A stretch of DNA of 64,000 nucleotides from Hyphomicrobiales bacterium (lineage in GTDB: Bacteria; Pseudomonadota; Alphaproteobacteria; Rhizobiales; Beijerinckiaceae): NCBI GenBank assembly GCA_019075865.1, contig JAGXAN010000009.1, positions 91,067 through 155,066 on the forward strand, written 5' to 3'. Positions 9,973 to 18,500 of this stretch are shown in pieces. Position numbers and translations under genes: made by a program. Positions within the stretch are counted from its first letter, which is position 1. Each line of letters opens with the position of its first letter. The notes beneath the pieces were generated by a model. That model searched no databases. It saw only the letters and a list, made by a program, of their open reading frames with translations, and was not told the DNA's origin.

Positions 9973-10380
9973 GTGACAAAAACACCAGACCCTATTGATC
10001 AATATGTTGGAAGTCGTGTTCGATTACGGCGACTGCTCCTCGGCCTTAGCCAGGAGAAATTGGGTGACGCACTGGGGCTCACGTTTCAGCAGGTTCAGAA
10101 ATACGAAAAGGGCACCAACCGAATTGGCGCCAGCCGCCTTCAGCAAATTTCAATTTTCCTGAACGTAACGCCGGCCTATTTTTTTGAGGGCATGCAGTCT
10201 GCAGCCCAAACCGCTGCCACCGGTATGGAAGAAGGAAGCGCGCCGGCCTTTGAGCCAGACCCAATTTCCACAGCTGAAAGTGTTCAATTGCACAAAGCCT
10301 TTGCACGCATTCGTGATCCGAAGATTCGCAAGCGGATCATTGACTTGGTTCATGCGCTTGCAGAGGAAACATTGGGCTGA
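9973..10380 (+). CDS. praR: PraR/PhrR-type XRE-family transcriptional regulator
   Basis: The 135-residue protein has a Cro/CI-type helix-turn-helix at residues 11-66 (VGSRVRLRRLLLGLSQEKLG, then TFQQVQKYEKGTNRIGASRL) and a C-terminal helix ending in RKRIIDLVHALAEE. This pattern and the lnt-metK setting match rhizobial PraR/PhrR, which represses quorum-sensing, biofilm and symbiosis genes. It starts at GTG with GGAGAG about six bases upstream. Inverted repeats lie both upstream of the gene and in front of metK, so autoregulation and metK control are likely but inferred. The symbol is given by family resemblance only. Confidence 0.8.
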   Translation: MTKTPDPIDQYVGSRVRLRRLLLGLSQEKLGDALGLTFQQVQKYEKGTNRIGASRLQQISIFLNVTPAYFFEGMQSAAQTAATGMEEGSAPAFEPDPISTAESVQLHKAFARIRDPKIRKRIIDLVHALAEETLG

Positions 10381-10413
10381 GGCGATTTGCCGTCCCTGAA
10401 TGGACGTTGACCT

Positions 10414-10476
10414 CGTTCGCTTAAACGAACGTATTCGCGAAAAACGCTTGACATAACGAACGCGCACGTTAATCAG
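10414..10476 (+). promoter_or_regulatory. Candidate metK promoter with CGAACG inverted-repeat operators
   Basis: CGTTCGCTTAAACGAACG at 10414-10431 is a near-perfect palindrome. TAACG-N8-CGTTA at 10454-10471 is a second dyad. Both contain AACGAACG, at 10424 and 10455, exactly 31 bases apart (about three helical turns). A TTGACA at 10448-10453 sits between them, with a weak TAATCA -10 candidate at 10470-10475 (16-base spacing). Binding of a dimeric HTH protein such as the neighbouring PraR would block this promoter. The operator assignment is inference. Confidence 0.45.
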
Positions 10477-10477
10477 C

Positions 10478-10499
10478 GAGTCCAGTCGCCGACGGACTC
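10478..10499 (+). promoter_or_regulatory. Hairpin in the metK 5' leader
   Basis: GAGTCC (10478-10483) and GGACTC (10494-10499) form a perfect six-pair stem with a ten-base loop, about 60 bases before the metK ATG. It would lie near the transcript start if the TTGACA at 10448 is the -35 element. No known SAM-riboswitch class could be matched by eye. Confidence 0.3.
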
Positions 10500-10561
10500 A
10501 ACCTGTCTTCTATCGTGATGGATTGAACCTGAGGGGCGATATGGACCCGTTAGGAGAAATT

Positions 10562-11752
10562 ATGATCCGCCCCCATTATCTGTTCACCAGTGAATCCGTG
10601 TCCGAAGGCCATCCGGATAAAGTGTGCGACCGGATTTCTGACGAAATCGTCGATCTTTACTTTCGCGAAGGTGCGAAGGCGGGCCTTGACCCCTACCAGA
10701 TTCGCGTTGCCTGTGAGACGCTGGCCACCACCAACCGCCTTGTGATTGCCGGCGAAGTGCGCGGCCCGGCGCTGTCGCAGGAGAAAATCATCGAAACCGC
10801 CCGCGAAGCCGTTCGCGACATTGGTTACGAGCAGGATGGTTTCCACTGGAAGAACGCCGACGTGGAAGTGCTTTTGCACGCGCAGTCGGCGGATATTGCC
10901 CAGGGCGTGGATGCTGCCGGCAACAAGGATGAAGGCGCTGGCGATCAGGGCATCATGTTTGGCTATGCCTGCCGTGAAACCCCGGAACTTATGCCAGCCC
11001 CCATTCACTACGCCCACAAGATCTTGCATTCGATTTCGCAGGCGCGTCGCGCCGGTGTTGAGAAGCACCTCGGGCCCGATGCCAAAAGCCAGGTTACGGT
11101 TCGTTACGAGAACGGCAAGCCGGTTGGCGTCACCCAGATCGTTGTCTCCCATCAGCATCGTGAGGAAAACCTCAGCTCTGCTGATATTGCCGACATCATC
11201 AAGCCTTACGCGATCAAGGCGCTACCCGAAGGCTGGATCAACAAGGAAACCGTCTGGCACATCAACCCAACTGGCAAGTTCTTCATCGGCGGCCCCGATG
11301 GCGATGCCGGCCTCACCGGGCGCAAGATCATCGTCGACACTTACGGCGGTGCCGCGCCACATGGCGGCGGAGCTTTCTCGGGCAAGGACCCGACCAAGGT
11401 TGACCGCTCGGCGGCCTATGCCGCCCGCTATCTGGCCAAGAATGTCGTTGCCGCCGGCCTCGCCGACCGCTGCACCCTGCAATTGTCCTATGCCATTGGC
11501 GTCGTCGAGCCGTTGTCGATCTATGTCGATCTGCACGACACCGGCAATGTCGACCCCGACAAGCTTGAGGTGGTGCTGATGGATGCCATGCGCCTGTCGC
11601 CACGCGGCATTCGTGAGCATCTGCACTTGAACCGTCCCATCTATGCCCGCACCTCCGCTTACGGCCATTTTGGTCGCGAACCGGATGCAGATGGCGGTTT
11701 TTCGTGGGAAGCCACCGACATTGCAGCAAAGCTGAAGGCGCATTTTGCCTAA
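10562..11752 (+). CDS. metK: S-adenosylmethionine synthetase
   Basis: MetK makes S-adenosylmethionine from ATP and methionine in the cytosol. The 396-residue protein begins [20 protein letters not shown] and contains [12 protein letters not shown] (ATP-site hexapeptide region) and [19 protein letters not shown] (P-loop-like motif). Both are MAT signatures. AGGAGA five bases before the ATG at 10562 decides the start. The same frame is open from an ATG at 10523 that lacks family similarity. The downstream trmB, a SAM user, overlaps the end by eight bases. Confidence 0.97.
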   Translation: MIRPHYLFTSESVSEGHPDKVCDRISDEIVDLYFREGAKAGLDPYQIRVACETLATTNRLVIAGEVRGPALSQEKIIETAREAVRDIGYEQDGFHWKNADVEVLLHAQSADIAQGVDAAGNKDEGAGDQGIMFGYACRETPELMPAPIHYAHKILHSISQARRAGVEKHLGPDAKSQVTVRYENGKPVGVTQIVVSHQHREENLSSADIADIIKPYAIKALPEGWINKETVWHINPTGKFFIGGPDGDAGLTGRKIIVDTYGGAAPHGGGAFSGKDPTKVDRSAAYAARYLAKNVVAAGLADRCTLQLSYAIGVVEPLSIYVDLHDTGNVDPDKLEVVLMDAMRLSPRGIREHLHLNRPIYARTSAYGHFGREPDADGGFSWEATDIAAKLKAHFA

Positions 11753-12458
11753 AAATGATCCACTTCCGCCGCCCGTCAATACATTGCACGGGCGGCGCAA
11801 GGGCAAAAAGCTGCGCAGCTTCCAGCACAGCCTCATGCAGGATTTGTTGCCAAAACTGTCGGTGGACGTCAGTCAACCGATCGCGGCCCCGTGTGCATTG
11901 TTTGCAGACAAGCCGGGCGAACTCTGGCTGGAAATTGGCTTTGGCGGTGGTGAACATCTGGCTGCCAATGCCTCGCAACATCCGCAAGTTGGCTTTTTTG
12001 GCTGCGAACCTTTCGAAAATGGCATTGCCAAATTGCTGGCGCAGATCGACGAAAATCAGCTCGGCAATATCCGCCTGCTGAAGGATGACGCGGGACGGTT
12101 GCTTGATGCTTTGCCAGCGGCCTCGCTGGCGCGCGTATATATCCTTTATCCAGACCCCTGGCCCAAGCGTCGCCAGCGCAAACGCCGCTTCATCAGCGAT
12201 GCCATGCTGCAGCGCCTTGCCCGGGTCATGCAACCTGGGGCGCAATTGCGTTTTGCCACCGATATTGATGATTATGCTGGCTGGGTGTTGCAGCGCGTGC
12301 TTCGCAGCCCTGATTTCGTCTGGCCGGTTACCAACGCCCGTGACTGGCTGGTGCCTTGGCCCAATTGGCCCGGCACCCGCTACGAGCAAAAGGCTTTGGC
12401 TGCAGGTCGCCACCCGGTCTATCTGACCTTCACCCGCGATCAAGCGGCCAAGGCTTGA
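11745..12458 (+). CDS. trmB: tRNA (guanine-N7-)-methyltransferase
   Basis: TrmB methylates G46 in the tRNA variable loop using SAM. The 237-residue protein has a basic N terminus ([12 protein letters not shown]), the SAM site [14 protein letters not shown], and the catalytic [18 protein letters not shown] segment characteristic of the family. The best start is TTG at 11745, inside the last codons of metK. A TTG start and an eight-base overlap fit translational coupling to metK. The first internal ATG in this frame lies well inside the conserved domain. Confidence 0.94.
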   Translation: MPKNDPLPPPVNTLHGRRKGKKLRSFQHSLMQDLLPKLSVDVSQPIAAPCALFADKPGELWLEIGFGGGEHLAANASQHPQVGFFGCEPFENGIAKLLAQIDENQLGNIRLLKDDAGRLLDALPAASLARVYILYPDPWPKRRQRKRRFISDAMLQRLARVMQPGAQLRFATDIDDYAGWVLQRVLRSPDFVWPVTNARDWLVPWPNWPGTRYEQKALAAGRHPVYLTFTRDQAAKA

Positions 12459-12490
12459 CGCGACGGGCAGAGATCGACTGTCGCCTTGCT

Positions 12491-13252
12491 TCAGCCAAAA
12501 TGATGCAGCCGCGCGCCATGGGTTTTGAGCCAGGCTTCGGCTTTCTGCCATTCGGGCGATAATTCGGCGGCAAGTTTCCAGAAACGCGCTGAATGATCCA
12601 TGTGCACGAGATGCGCCACCTCATGGGCGGCCAGATAATCCAGCACATAGGCGGGTGCCATAATCAGACGCCACGAAAAATTGAGGGACCCGCGCGACGA
12701 GCAGGATCCCCAGCGGCTGCGGGTATCGCGCAGCGTTATTTTTTTCACCGGCTTGCCAATCTGGCCGGCATGGTGGGCAACCGCCGCATGCAGGTCACGT
12801 TTGGCCTCGGTTTTGAGATAATCGCCGATGCGGCGGCTGATATGGGCTGGCTCACCGCACACACACAAGGCCAGGCCGGCCTCGTTGTCACCTTTGGCCG
12901 CCGCTTCCACCCACACCGCTTTGCGGGCTTTGGGCCGGTGCTCGATGCGATGGGCAATACCGCGCACCGGGATGATCGCGCCTTGCGCAAACGGGGTGCG
13001 CTCGGGCAGTTTTTTCAGGCGCATTTCCATCCAGCCCACATGCCGATGGGCAAAATCGACTGCGCTGGCCAGGGAGCAGCGCGCTGGCATGGTCAGGATG
13101 ATCGCCCCACTCGCATTGCTCAGCCGCAGTGTCAGCCGCTTTGCCCGCTCCGAGCGCCGCAATGTCACCCGGCACGGCTCTCCCGCGACCATAAGCTCTA
13201 TATGGTCGGGCCGAACGGCAGGTGAGGAATGTCGCGATTGAAAACCGAACAT
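12491..13252 (-). CDS. YgjP-like M48-superfamily metallopeptidase (DUF45)
   Basis: The protein is about 253 residues. The C-terminal half has the gluzincin motif HEVAHLVHMDHSARFW, with the two zinc-binding histidines in HEVAH, and TRSRWGSCSSRGSLNFSWRL just before it. This is the canonical YgjP/DUF45 pattern. It is similar to the wss/SprT-like protease group; a role in protein quality control is only suspected for the family. The ATG at 13252 is preferred over a GTG two codons upstream. It converges on trmB with a 32-base gap and lies downstream of phaZ on the same strand. Confidence 0.87.
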   Translation of the reverse strand: MFGFQSRHSSPAVRPDHIELMVAGEPCRVTLRRSERAKRLTLRLSNASGAIILTMPARCSLASAVDFAHRHVGWMEMRLKKLPERTPFAQGAIIPVRGIAHRIEHRPKARKAVWVEAAAKGDNEAGLALCVCGEPAHISRRIGDYLKTEAKRDLHAAVAHHAGQIGKPVKKITLRDTRSRWGSCSSRGSLNFSWRLIMAPAYVLDYLAAHEVAHLVHMDHSARFWKLAAELSPEWQKAEAWLKTHGARLHHFG

Positions 13253-13314
13253 AACCACAGATTACAGCAAATCAGACCAAATGGAATCGCCAACGGCAAT
13301 CACGAGGCCCAAAA

Positions 13315-14616
13315 TCAGGCGACCACTTCCAGACGCTTCTTCGGGGCCTTGCTGCCACGCATATCATGCTCGATATTGGCGATGAAGTCATTGATGCGTG
13401 GCGCGATCTCAGCCCGGAAACGAGAGCCATTGAATACGCCGTAATGGCCAACGCCCATTTGCAGGTAATGGGTCTTGTGCTTGGCCGGGATATTCGGGCA
13501 CAGCGTATGGGCGGCATAAGTTTGACCAACGCCGGAAATATCGTCCTTTTCGCCCTCGACCGTCATCAGGCCGCAGCGACGAATGGCCTTGGTGTCCACC
13601 TTGTGGTCACGATGCATCATCGTGCCTTTGGGCAGGCTATGGTCGACAAAAACCGTCGCTACCGTTTGCAGGTAATATTCGGCGGTCAGATCCATCACGG
13701 CCAGATATTCGTCGTAAAATTCGCGATGCTTTTCGGCCATATCGCCGTCGCCTTTGACCAGATGCTGGAACATTTCCTTGTGGGCGTCGACATGACGGTC
13801 GTAATTCATCGCCATGAAGCCGGACAATTGCATGTAGCCGGGGTAAACCGCCCGGCCCATACCAGGTTGCGGGAAGGGCACGCTCTGGATGCAATTCTCG
13901 CGGAACCAGTTGGTGCCGCGCTCCTGCGCCAAAGTATTGACGGCGGTTGGGCTTTCGCGCGTGTCGATTGGCCCGCCCATCAATGTCATGGAGATCGGCC
14001 CGGCCATATCGCCTTCCGCTTCCATGCGGGCAACAGCGGCGAGCAGGGGAACGGACGGCTGGCATACGCCCAGCGTGTGCAGGCCAACGCCCGAACCATC
14101 CTTGTTGAGCTCATGGCAAATTTCGATCAGATAATCGATATAATCATCCAGATCGAAAGACCCTACCGCCAGCGGCACGCTGCGGGCATCGGCCCAATCG
14201 GTGATGTAAACTTCGTAATGGGGCAAAAAGGCCTCGACCGTCCCGCGCAGCAATGTGGCGTAATGGCCGGATAATGGCGCAACGATCAGCAATTTGGGTT
14301 GCTTGACGGGATGGGCAGCCAAATCACGCTTGAAATGGATCAGCGAGCAGAAGGGTGCGCTCCAGACGATTTCTTCGCTGACCGCCACTCGGGCGCCTTC
14401 AATCAGGGTGGTATCGAGGCCAAAATGTGGTTTGCCATAACGGCGTGTCATCCGCTCGAACATTTCGGCGCTTGCCGCGAGGCGCTTGCCAATGTGGGTT
14501 TGCCCAAAAGGATTGGCCGGGTTTTTCAAAACGCCGCTTGTCAGTTCGGACCACGCCCGCGCAGGTGCCAAAGACATCAGCGTCATTTCATACATATGAT
14601 ACGAGAATCGATTCAT
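13315..14616 (-). CDS. phaZ: Intracellular polyhydroxyalkanoate depolymerase
   Basis: The 433-residue protein begins MNRFSYHMYEMTLMSLAPAR, as cytoplasmic PhaZ enzymes do, and ends with a PHB_depo_C region. It mobilises stored polyhydroxybutyrate granules. The nucleophile segment GVCQPSVPLL places a cysteine at residue 185, the position where the Ralstonia-type intracellular enzymes use Cys rather than the Ser of extracellular depolymerases. There is no signal peptide, consistent with a cytosolic granule-bound enzyme. It is divergent from regB, with which it shares a 266-base AT-rich intergenic region. Confidence 0.92.
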   Translation of the reverse strand: MNRFSYHMYEMTLMSLAPARAWSELTSGVLKNPANPFGQTHIGKRLAASAEMFERMTRRYGKPHFGLDTTLIEGARVAVSEEIVWSAPFCSLIHFKRDLAAHPVKQPKLLIVAPLSGHYATLLRGTVEAFLPHYEVYITDWADARSVPLAVGSFDLDDYIDYLIEICHELNKDGSGVGLHTLGVCQPSVPLLAAVARMEAEGDMAGPISMTLMGGPIDTRESPTAVNTLAQERGTNWFRENCIQSVPFPQPGMGRAVYPGYMQLSGFMAMNYDRHVDAHKEMFQHLVKGDGDMAEKHREFYDEYLAVMDLTAEYYLQTVATVFVDHSLPKGTMMHRDHKVDTKAIRRCGLMTVEGEKDDISGVGQTYAAHTLCPNIPAKHKTHYLQMGVGHYGVFNGSRFRAEIAPRINDFIANIEHDMRGSKAPKKRLEVVA

Positions 14617-14783
14617 GCCGCACCGCCAATTCTAACTGGTTCGCACTCTGTGCCCGACTAAGCTGCAGCGCAGCAAAATCGGTCGATCTGTTGCGCGCTG
14701 CACAATAGTATCCATCTAAACCTACAAAGCAATAAACCTATTTGACTAAAATCCCTTAAAAGTGCTGCATATTGTTCGCTTGA

Positions 14784-14797
14784 TGACAAATATGTCA
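14784..14797. promoter_or_regulatory. TGACA-N4-TGTCA dyad between phaZ and regB
   Basis: TGACA AATA TGTCA is a perfect five-plus-five inverted repeat in the AT-rich spacer between the divergent phaZ and regB genes, 86 bases before the regB ATG. It resembles a binding site for a dimeric regulator. It is not a clean FNR/FixK box. Confidence 0.35.
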
Positions 14798-14882
14798 CAA
14801 ATATCTATAAAATACGTGAAATATCAATGCACTCCATTTTTCCACCCCCACTTTGCAATGCTGCCGCTATGAGTTGCCGATC

Positions 14883-16211
14883 ATGAGCATATCCCCCACC
14901 GACAGCATTGATCTTGGCCGACATGCGCGGCGACTTCGCGTCGATACTCTGGTGCGACTGCGTTGGCTCGCCATTGCCGGTCAAGCGGTGGGCGTCATTC
15001 TCGTGCATTTTGTCTTTGGCTTCAGGCTGCCATTGTGGCCTTGCGCTCTCGTGGTCACTGCATCGGCTTGGCTGAACATGGGTCTGCGGCTGCGGTTGCC
15101 GGTCAATCATCGTCTGGCAGACAAGCCGGCTGCTGCCTTGCTGGCTTTTGACATCGTCCAGCTATCGGCGCTCCTGTTCCTGACAGGCGGTCTCGACAAT
15201 CCTTTTGCCTTGCTGTTCCTCGCTCCGGTCATGATATCGGCAGTATCACTGCCGGTGCGCTTCACGGTCTACCTGGGTGTTCTGGCAATATTTTCAACGA
15301 GCTTGCTCGCAATTTACCATTTACCGCTGCCCTGGTTTGATGGTGACAGTTTCCACCAGCCGGTACTCTATATTGCCGGAATCTGGGCAGCGATTGCGCT
15401 GGGTACGGCCTTCATCGGCGTCTATGCCTCGCGGGTCGCTGAAGAAGCGCGCCGCCTTTCGGATGCCCTTGCGGCCACCGAGCTGATCCTGGCGCGAGAG
15501 CAACATCTCACCCAACTCGACGGGCTGGCAGCCGCGGCGGCTCATGAACTGGGCACGCCGCTTGCCACCATCACGCTGGTCGTGCGCGAACTCGCTGAAC
15601 GCGTTGCCGAATCCGATCCGCTGCGAGAGGATGTCACCCTGCTCGGGCAGGAAGTGGCGCGCTGCCGCTTGATTTTGGGCAAGCTCGCTTCGCTCAACAA
15701 CGGCCCAAATGGCGTGCTCGACCAGATGCGTCTCACCCATTTGATGGAGGATGTTGTCACCCCGCAGCGCGATTTTGGCATTGAAATCCTGGTCACCCAT
15801 CGTGGGTTTGGCGATGAACCCATCTGCGAGCGCAATCCGGGCATGATTTATGGTCTCGGCAATCTCATCGAAAATGCCATTGATTTTGCCAAATCGAAAG
15901 TGGTCATCGCCGCCGAATGGAGCCCCAAGGTCGTCGTGCTGCGCATCAGCGATGATGGCCCCGGGTTTGCGCCTGAAGTGTTGAGCCGTCTCGGCGAGCC
16001 CTATGTCACAACACGCGCCAACCGCAAGGCCAAAACCGAGGAATCTTCGGGTTTGGGGCTGGGTCTGTTCATCGCCAAAACGCTGCTTGAGCGCTCCGGT
16101 GCCAGCGTCGTTCCGGCCAATGCCCCCTATCCGGAGACCGGCGCCATCATCACCATTCGCTGGTTGCGGTCGACTTTTGAGCGCAGGCGCAACGACCCGG
16201 GCATGGATTGA
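14883..16211 (+). CDS. regB: RegB/ActS-type redox-sensing histidine kinase
   Basis: The 442-residue protein has about six N-terminal transmembrane helices, a short linker, a HisKA/HATPase core and C-terminal G boxes (DDGPGF, SSGLGLGLFIAK). GGLDNPF between helices is the ubiquinone-binding heptapeptide of the RegB family. The phosphorylated His is H221 in AAAAHELGTPLATITLVVRE. C261 lies exactly 40 residues later, matching the spacing of the redox-active Cys265 to His225 in Rhodobacter RegB. It phosphorylates RegA, encoded 100 bases downstream. The ATG at 14883 starts at the conserved N terminus; an upstream ATG at 14853 is less likely. Confidence 0.94.
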   Translation: MSISPTDSIDLGRHARRLRVDTLVRLRWLAIAGQAVGVILVHFVFGFRLPLWPCALVVTASAWLNMGLRLRLPVNHRLADKPAAALLAFDIVQLSALLFLTGGLDNPFALLFLAPVMISAVSLPVRFTVYLGVLAIFSTSLLAIYHLPLPWFDGDSFHQPVLYIAGIWAAIALGTAFIGVYASRVAEEARRLSDALAATELILAREQHLTQLDGLAAAAAHELGTPLATITLVVRELAERVAESDPLREDVTLLGQEVARCRLILGKLASLNNGPNGVLDQMRLTHLMEDVVTPQRDFGIEILVTHRGFGDEPICERNPGMIYGLGNLIENAIDFAKSKVVIAAEWSPKVVVLRISDDGPGFAPEVLSRLGEPYVTTRANRKAKTEESSGLGLGLFIAKTLLERSGASVVPANAPYPETGAIITIRWLRSTFERRRNDPGMD

Positions 16212-16311
16212 GAAACACCGGGGTTCAAGCCCGAAAAATCAGGCGTTTGAAATTCTGGCGGGGCTGCTATATTCGTTATGTATTGAGTTTGAAACGGATT
16301 GGAACGCCACC

Positions 16312-16899
16312 ATGGACGCCAACGCCCAACCCCCCAAGAGCCTTAGCCACTTTCTGGATGATCATCCGGAAATCACCGACCGGACCTTGCTGTTGGTAGA
16401 TGACGACAAACCCTTCCTTTCCCGCCTGCAAAGGGCGATGGAGGCGCGCGGTTTCAGCGTAACCTCTGCCGATTCGGTTGCGGGCGGTCTCGCGGCCATT
16501 GCCGCGCATCCACCGGCATTTGCGGTGATCGACATGCGAATGGGCGACGGTAATGGCCTCGATGTCATCACCCAGCTCAAAATTCAGCGCCCGGACGCGC
16601 GCGGCATCATTCTCACCGGCTACGGCAATATCGTTACCGCCGTCAACGCCGTCAAACTCGGCGCGTTCGATTATCTGGCCAAGCCCGCCGATGCCGATGA
16701 AATTCTGGGGGCTTTGATGGCTACTGGTCACGACAAGAGCGGGCTGCCGGAAACACCCATGTCTGCGGATCGTGTCCGCTGGGAGCATATCCAGCGCGTC
16801 TATGAATTATGCGGACGCAATGTCTCTGAAACTGCGCGACAGCTCAACATGCATCGTCGCACCCTGCAACGCATTCTGGCAAAACGCGCCCCGCGCTGA
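16312..16899 (+). CDS. regA: RegA/ActR-type response regulator
   Basis: The 195-residue protein has a receiver domain ([26 protein letters not shown] with the phospho-Asp; [18 protein letters not shown]) and a Fis-type HTH in which [24 protein letters not shown] is nearly invariant across RegA, ActR and PrrA. It controls aerobic/anaerobic energy metabolism, carbon and nitrogen fixation and, in rhizobia, acid tolerance. The ATG at 16312 is well placed; the open frame upstream overlaps regB. The tandem regB-regA order is the rhizobial actSR arrangement rather than the split Rhodobacter one. Confidence 0.95.
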   Translation: MDANAQPPKSLSHFLDDHPEITDRTLLLVDDDKPFLSRLQRAMEARGFSVTSADSVAGGLAAIAAHPPAFAVIDMRMGDGNGLDVITQLKIQRPDARGIILTGYGNIVTAVNAVKLGAFDYLAKPADADEILGALMATGHDKSGLPETPMSADRVRWEHIQRVYELCGRNVSETARQLNMHRRTLQRILAKRAPR

Positions 16900-16909
16900 T
16901 TGGACGAAA

Positions 16910-17563
16910 ATGAATCAGCCTGCCAATGAAACAATCGTGCCGCGTGCTTTGCGGGTTGCGGCTGCCGGTTCCTGGAACGGGGCCGCAGATGACAGCATTC
17001 TGCTCGATTTTGAAGGCCGCCATCGCCGCCGGATCCGGATGACAGCCATCGCCGGCACCGAATTTCTGCTGGATCTGCCGCAAGTGGTGGCGCTTCGTCA
17101 TGGCGATGTCCTGATGCTGGAAGACGGCCGCAAGATTGAAGTGGTCGCCAGCCCCGAACCCCTGACTGAAATTCGGGCGCAAACGCCGCAAGCGCTGACC
17201 CGCCTCGCCTGGCACATTGGCAATCGCCATCTGGCGGTCCAGATCATGCCGCGCGCCCTGCGCATCCGCGCGGATCGGGTGATTGATGAAATGCTGGCGG
17301 GCCTGGGTGCCCGGCTGCTTCCGATCGAAGCGCCATTTGACCCCGAAGGCGGTGCCTATGCCGAAACCGAAGCGGCGGCCCATTCGGCGCACGAACATCA
17401 TGCCCACCACGATCATGGACATCACGGTCACCCCCATGATCATGCGAGCCACGACCATTCTGGCCATGATCACGCAAAACATGATCACGGCCACCATGGG
17501 CATAACCACCATGACCACGACCACGATGCTTCAACCTGTGATGATCCCAGTCACCACCATTGA
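16910..17563 (+). CDS. ureE: UreE-like nickel metallochaperone with His-rich tail
   Basis: The 217-residue protein has an N-terminal UreE peptide-binding domain and a C-terminal metal-binding domain ([18 protein letters not shown], where the conserved GNRH is visible). The final 60 residues are dominated by His and Asp, with about 28 histidines. UreE delivers Ni2+ to the urease apo-enzyme through UreG. The His-rich extension, as in Klebsiella UreE, can bind several nickel ions. No urease gene or other accessory gene is in the window, so this is an orphan copy. It starts ten bases after regA and may be co-transcribed with it. Confidence 0.88.
   Translation: MNQPANETIVPRALRVAAAGSWNGAADDSILLDFEGRHRRRIRMTAIAGTEFLLDLPQVVALRHGDVLMLEDGRKIEVVASPEPLTEIRAQTPQALTRLAWHIGNRHLAVQIMPRALRIRADRVIDEMLAGLGARLLPIEAPFDPEGGAYAETEAAAHSAHEHHAHHDHGHHGHPHDHASHDHSGHDHAKHDHGHHGHNHHDHDHDASTCDDPSHHH
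17383..17560 (+). repeat. CAC/CAT-GAT low-complexity repeat encoding the UreE His tail
   Basis: A run of alternating His and Asp/Gly codons (CAT, CAC, GAT, GGC) in the ureE 3' end. It is a coding low-complexity tract, not an intergenic array, and may vary in length between strains. Confidence 0.7.
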
Positions 17564-17575
17564 TGCGCTTTGGTT

Positions 17576-18316
17576 TTAACGGGTTTGCGCGGCGATCATA
17601 TAATTGACATCGCAATCTTGTGACGCCCGCCAAGCGTCGCGAACCGGAGAATAGACCACGCCGGTCCGGTCCAGAACCTTCAGGCCGGCCTTGCGCAATG
17701 GCCGCGTCAATTCCTCAGGCGTGACGAACTGCGACCAGTTGTGCGTGCCGCGCGGCACCCAGCGCAATACATATTCGGCCCCCACAATCGCCAGTGCGAA
17801 GCTTTTCATCGTCCGGTTCAGCGTCGCCGCAAACAGCATGCCGCCGGGGCGAACCAGCGCCGCAGCCTCCGCCAGAAATTGCGGCACATCGGCGACGTGT
17901 TCCACCACTTCCATTGCCAGAACCACGTCAAATTTGGCACCCTTCTGCACAAGGTCCTTCGATGTCACCGCCTTATACTGGATGCCAAGGCTGGATTTCG
18001 CCGCATGCGCCCGCGCAATTTCGATATTGCCGGGGCCCGGATCAATGCCGGTGACATCCGCGCCAAGGCGCGCCATTGGCTCGCATAAAATGCCGCCCCC
18101 GCAGCCGATATCCAGAAGGCTCAACCCTTGCAACGGCAGGCCCGCTTCGGCCAATTGCGGGAAATGCGCGTGGCAATGATCCCGTATGTAGGCGATCCGA
18201 ACCGGATTGAGCTTGTGCAACTGCGCCATTGGCCCGCGGTCACTCCACCATTCGGCACCCAGCTTCTCAAAGCGGGCTACGTCCTGCGGGTCAATCGTCG
18301 TGTTTTCGCCTGTCAT
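17576..18316 (-). CDS. ubiG: Ubiquinone biosynthesis O-methyltransferase UbiG
   Basis: The 246-residue SAM-dependent methyltransferase acts on both O-methylation steps of ubiquinone synthesis. LLDIGCGGGILCEPMARLGADVTGID is split here as motif I (DIGCGGG) and the acidic loop. FEKLGAEWWSD near the N terminus and GTHNWSQFVTPEEL near the C terminus are UbiG signatures. The ATG at 18316 starts at the usual site just before the DxxxxFEKL region; the frame is open 37 codons further upstream without similarity. It converges on ureE with a 12-base gap and is divergent from cysQ. Confidence 0.94.
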   Translation of the reverse strand: MTGENTTIDPQDVARFEKLGAEWWSDRGPMAQLHKLNPVRIAYIRDHCHAHFPQLAEAGLPLQGLSLLDIGCGGGILCEPMARLGADVTGIDPGPGNIEIARAHAAKSSLGIQYKAVTSKDLVQKGAKFDVVLAMEVVEHVADVPQFLAEAAALVRPGGMLFAATLNRTMKSFALAIVGAEYVLRWVPRGTHNWSQFVTPEELTRPLRKAGLKVLDRTGVVYSPVRDAWRASQDCDVNYMIAAQTR

Positions 18317-18500
18317 GGATCTGGGTTCCCGAATTGGCGCTATCCATAGCCTGATTTTTGCCAAATATCCAATATCACCCCTGCAATATTGCAGGGCCAA
18401 ACCGATTGGGCTTGAATTTGGGTTCAATCAAGCGCATATGCGTCCAGCTTCAACATTAGATGGCGCACATGCGTTTCCATTTCAAACTGGTTTTGCCGAA

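Noticed and set aside
10381..10406. CGTCC-N6-GGACG hairpin right after praR as a terminator
   Set aside because: Only five pairs and no T-run; kept only as part of the metK upstream region.
14616..14883. FNR/FixK box in the phaZ-regB spacer
   Set aside because: TTGAT is present but the opposite half ATCAA is not at the required spacing; only the TGACA/TGTCA dyad is supported.
17383..17560. Repetitive tract resembling a CRISPR or minisatellite
   Set aside because: It is in frame and encodes the His-rich UreE tail; units are 3-12 bases without spacers.
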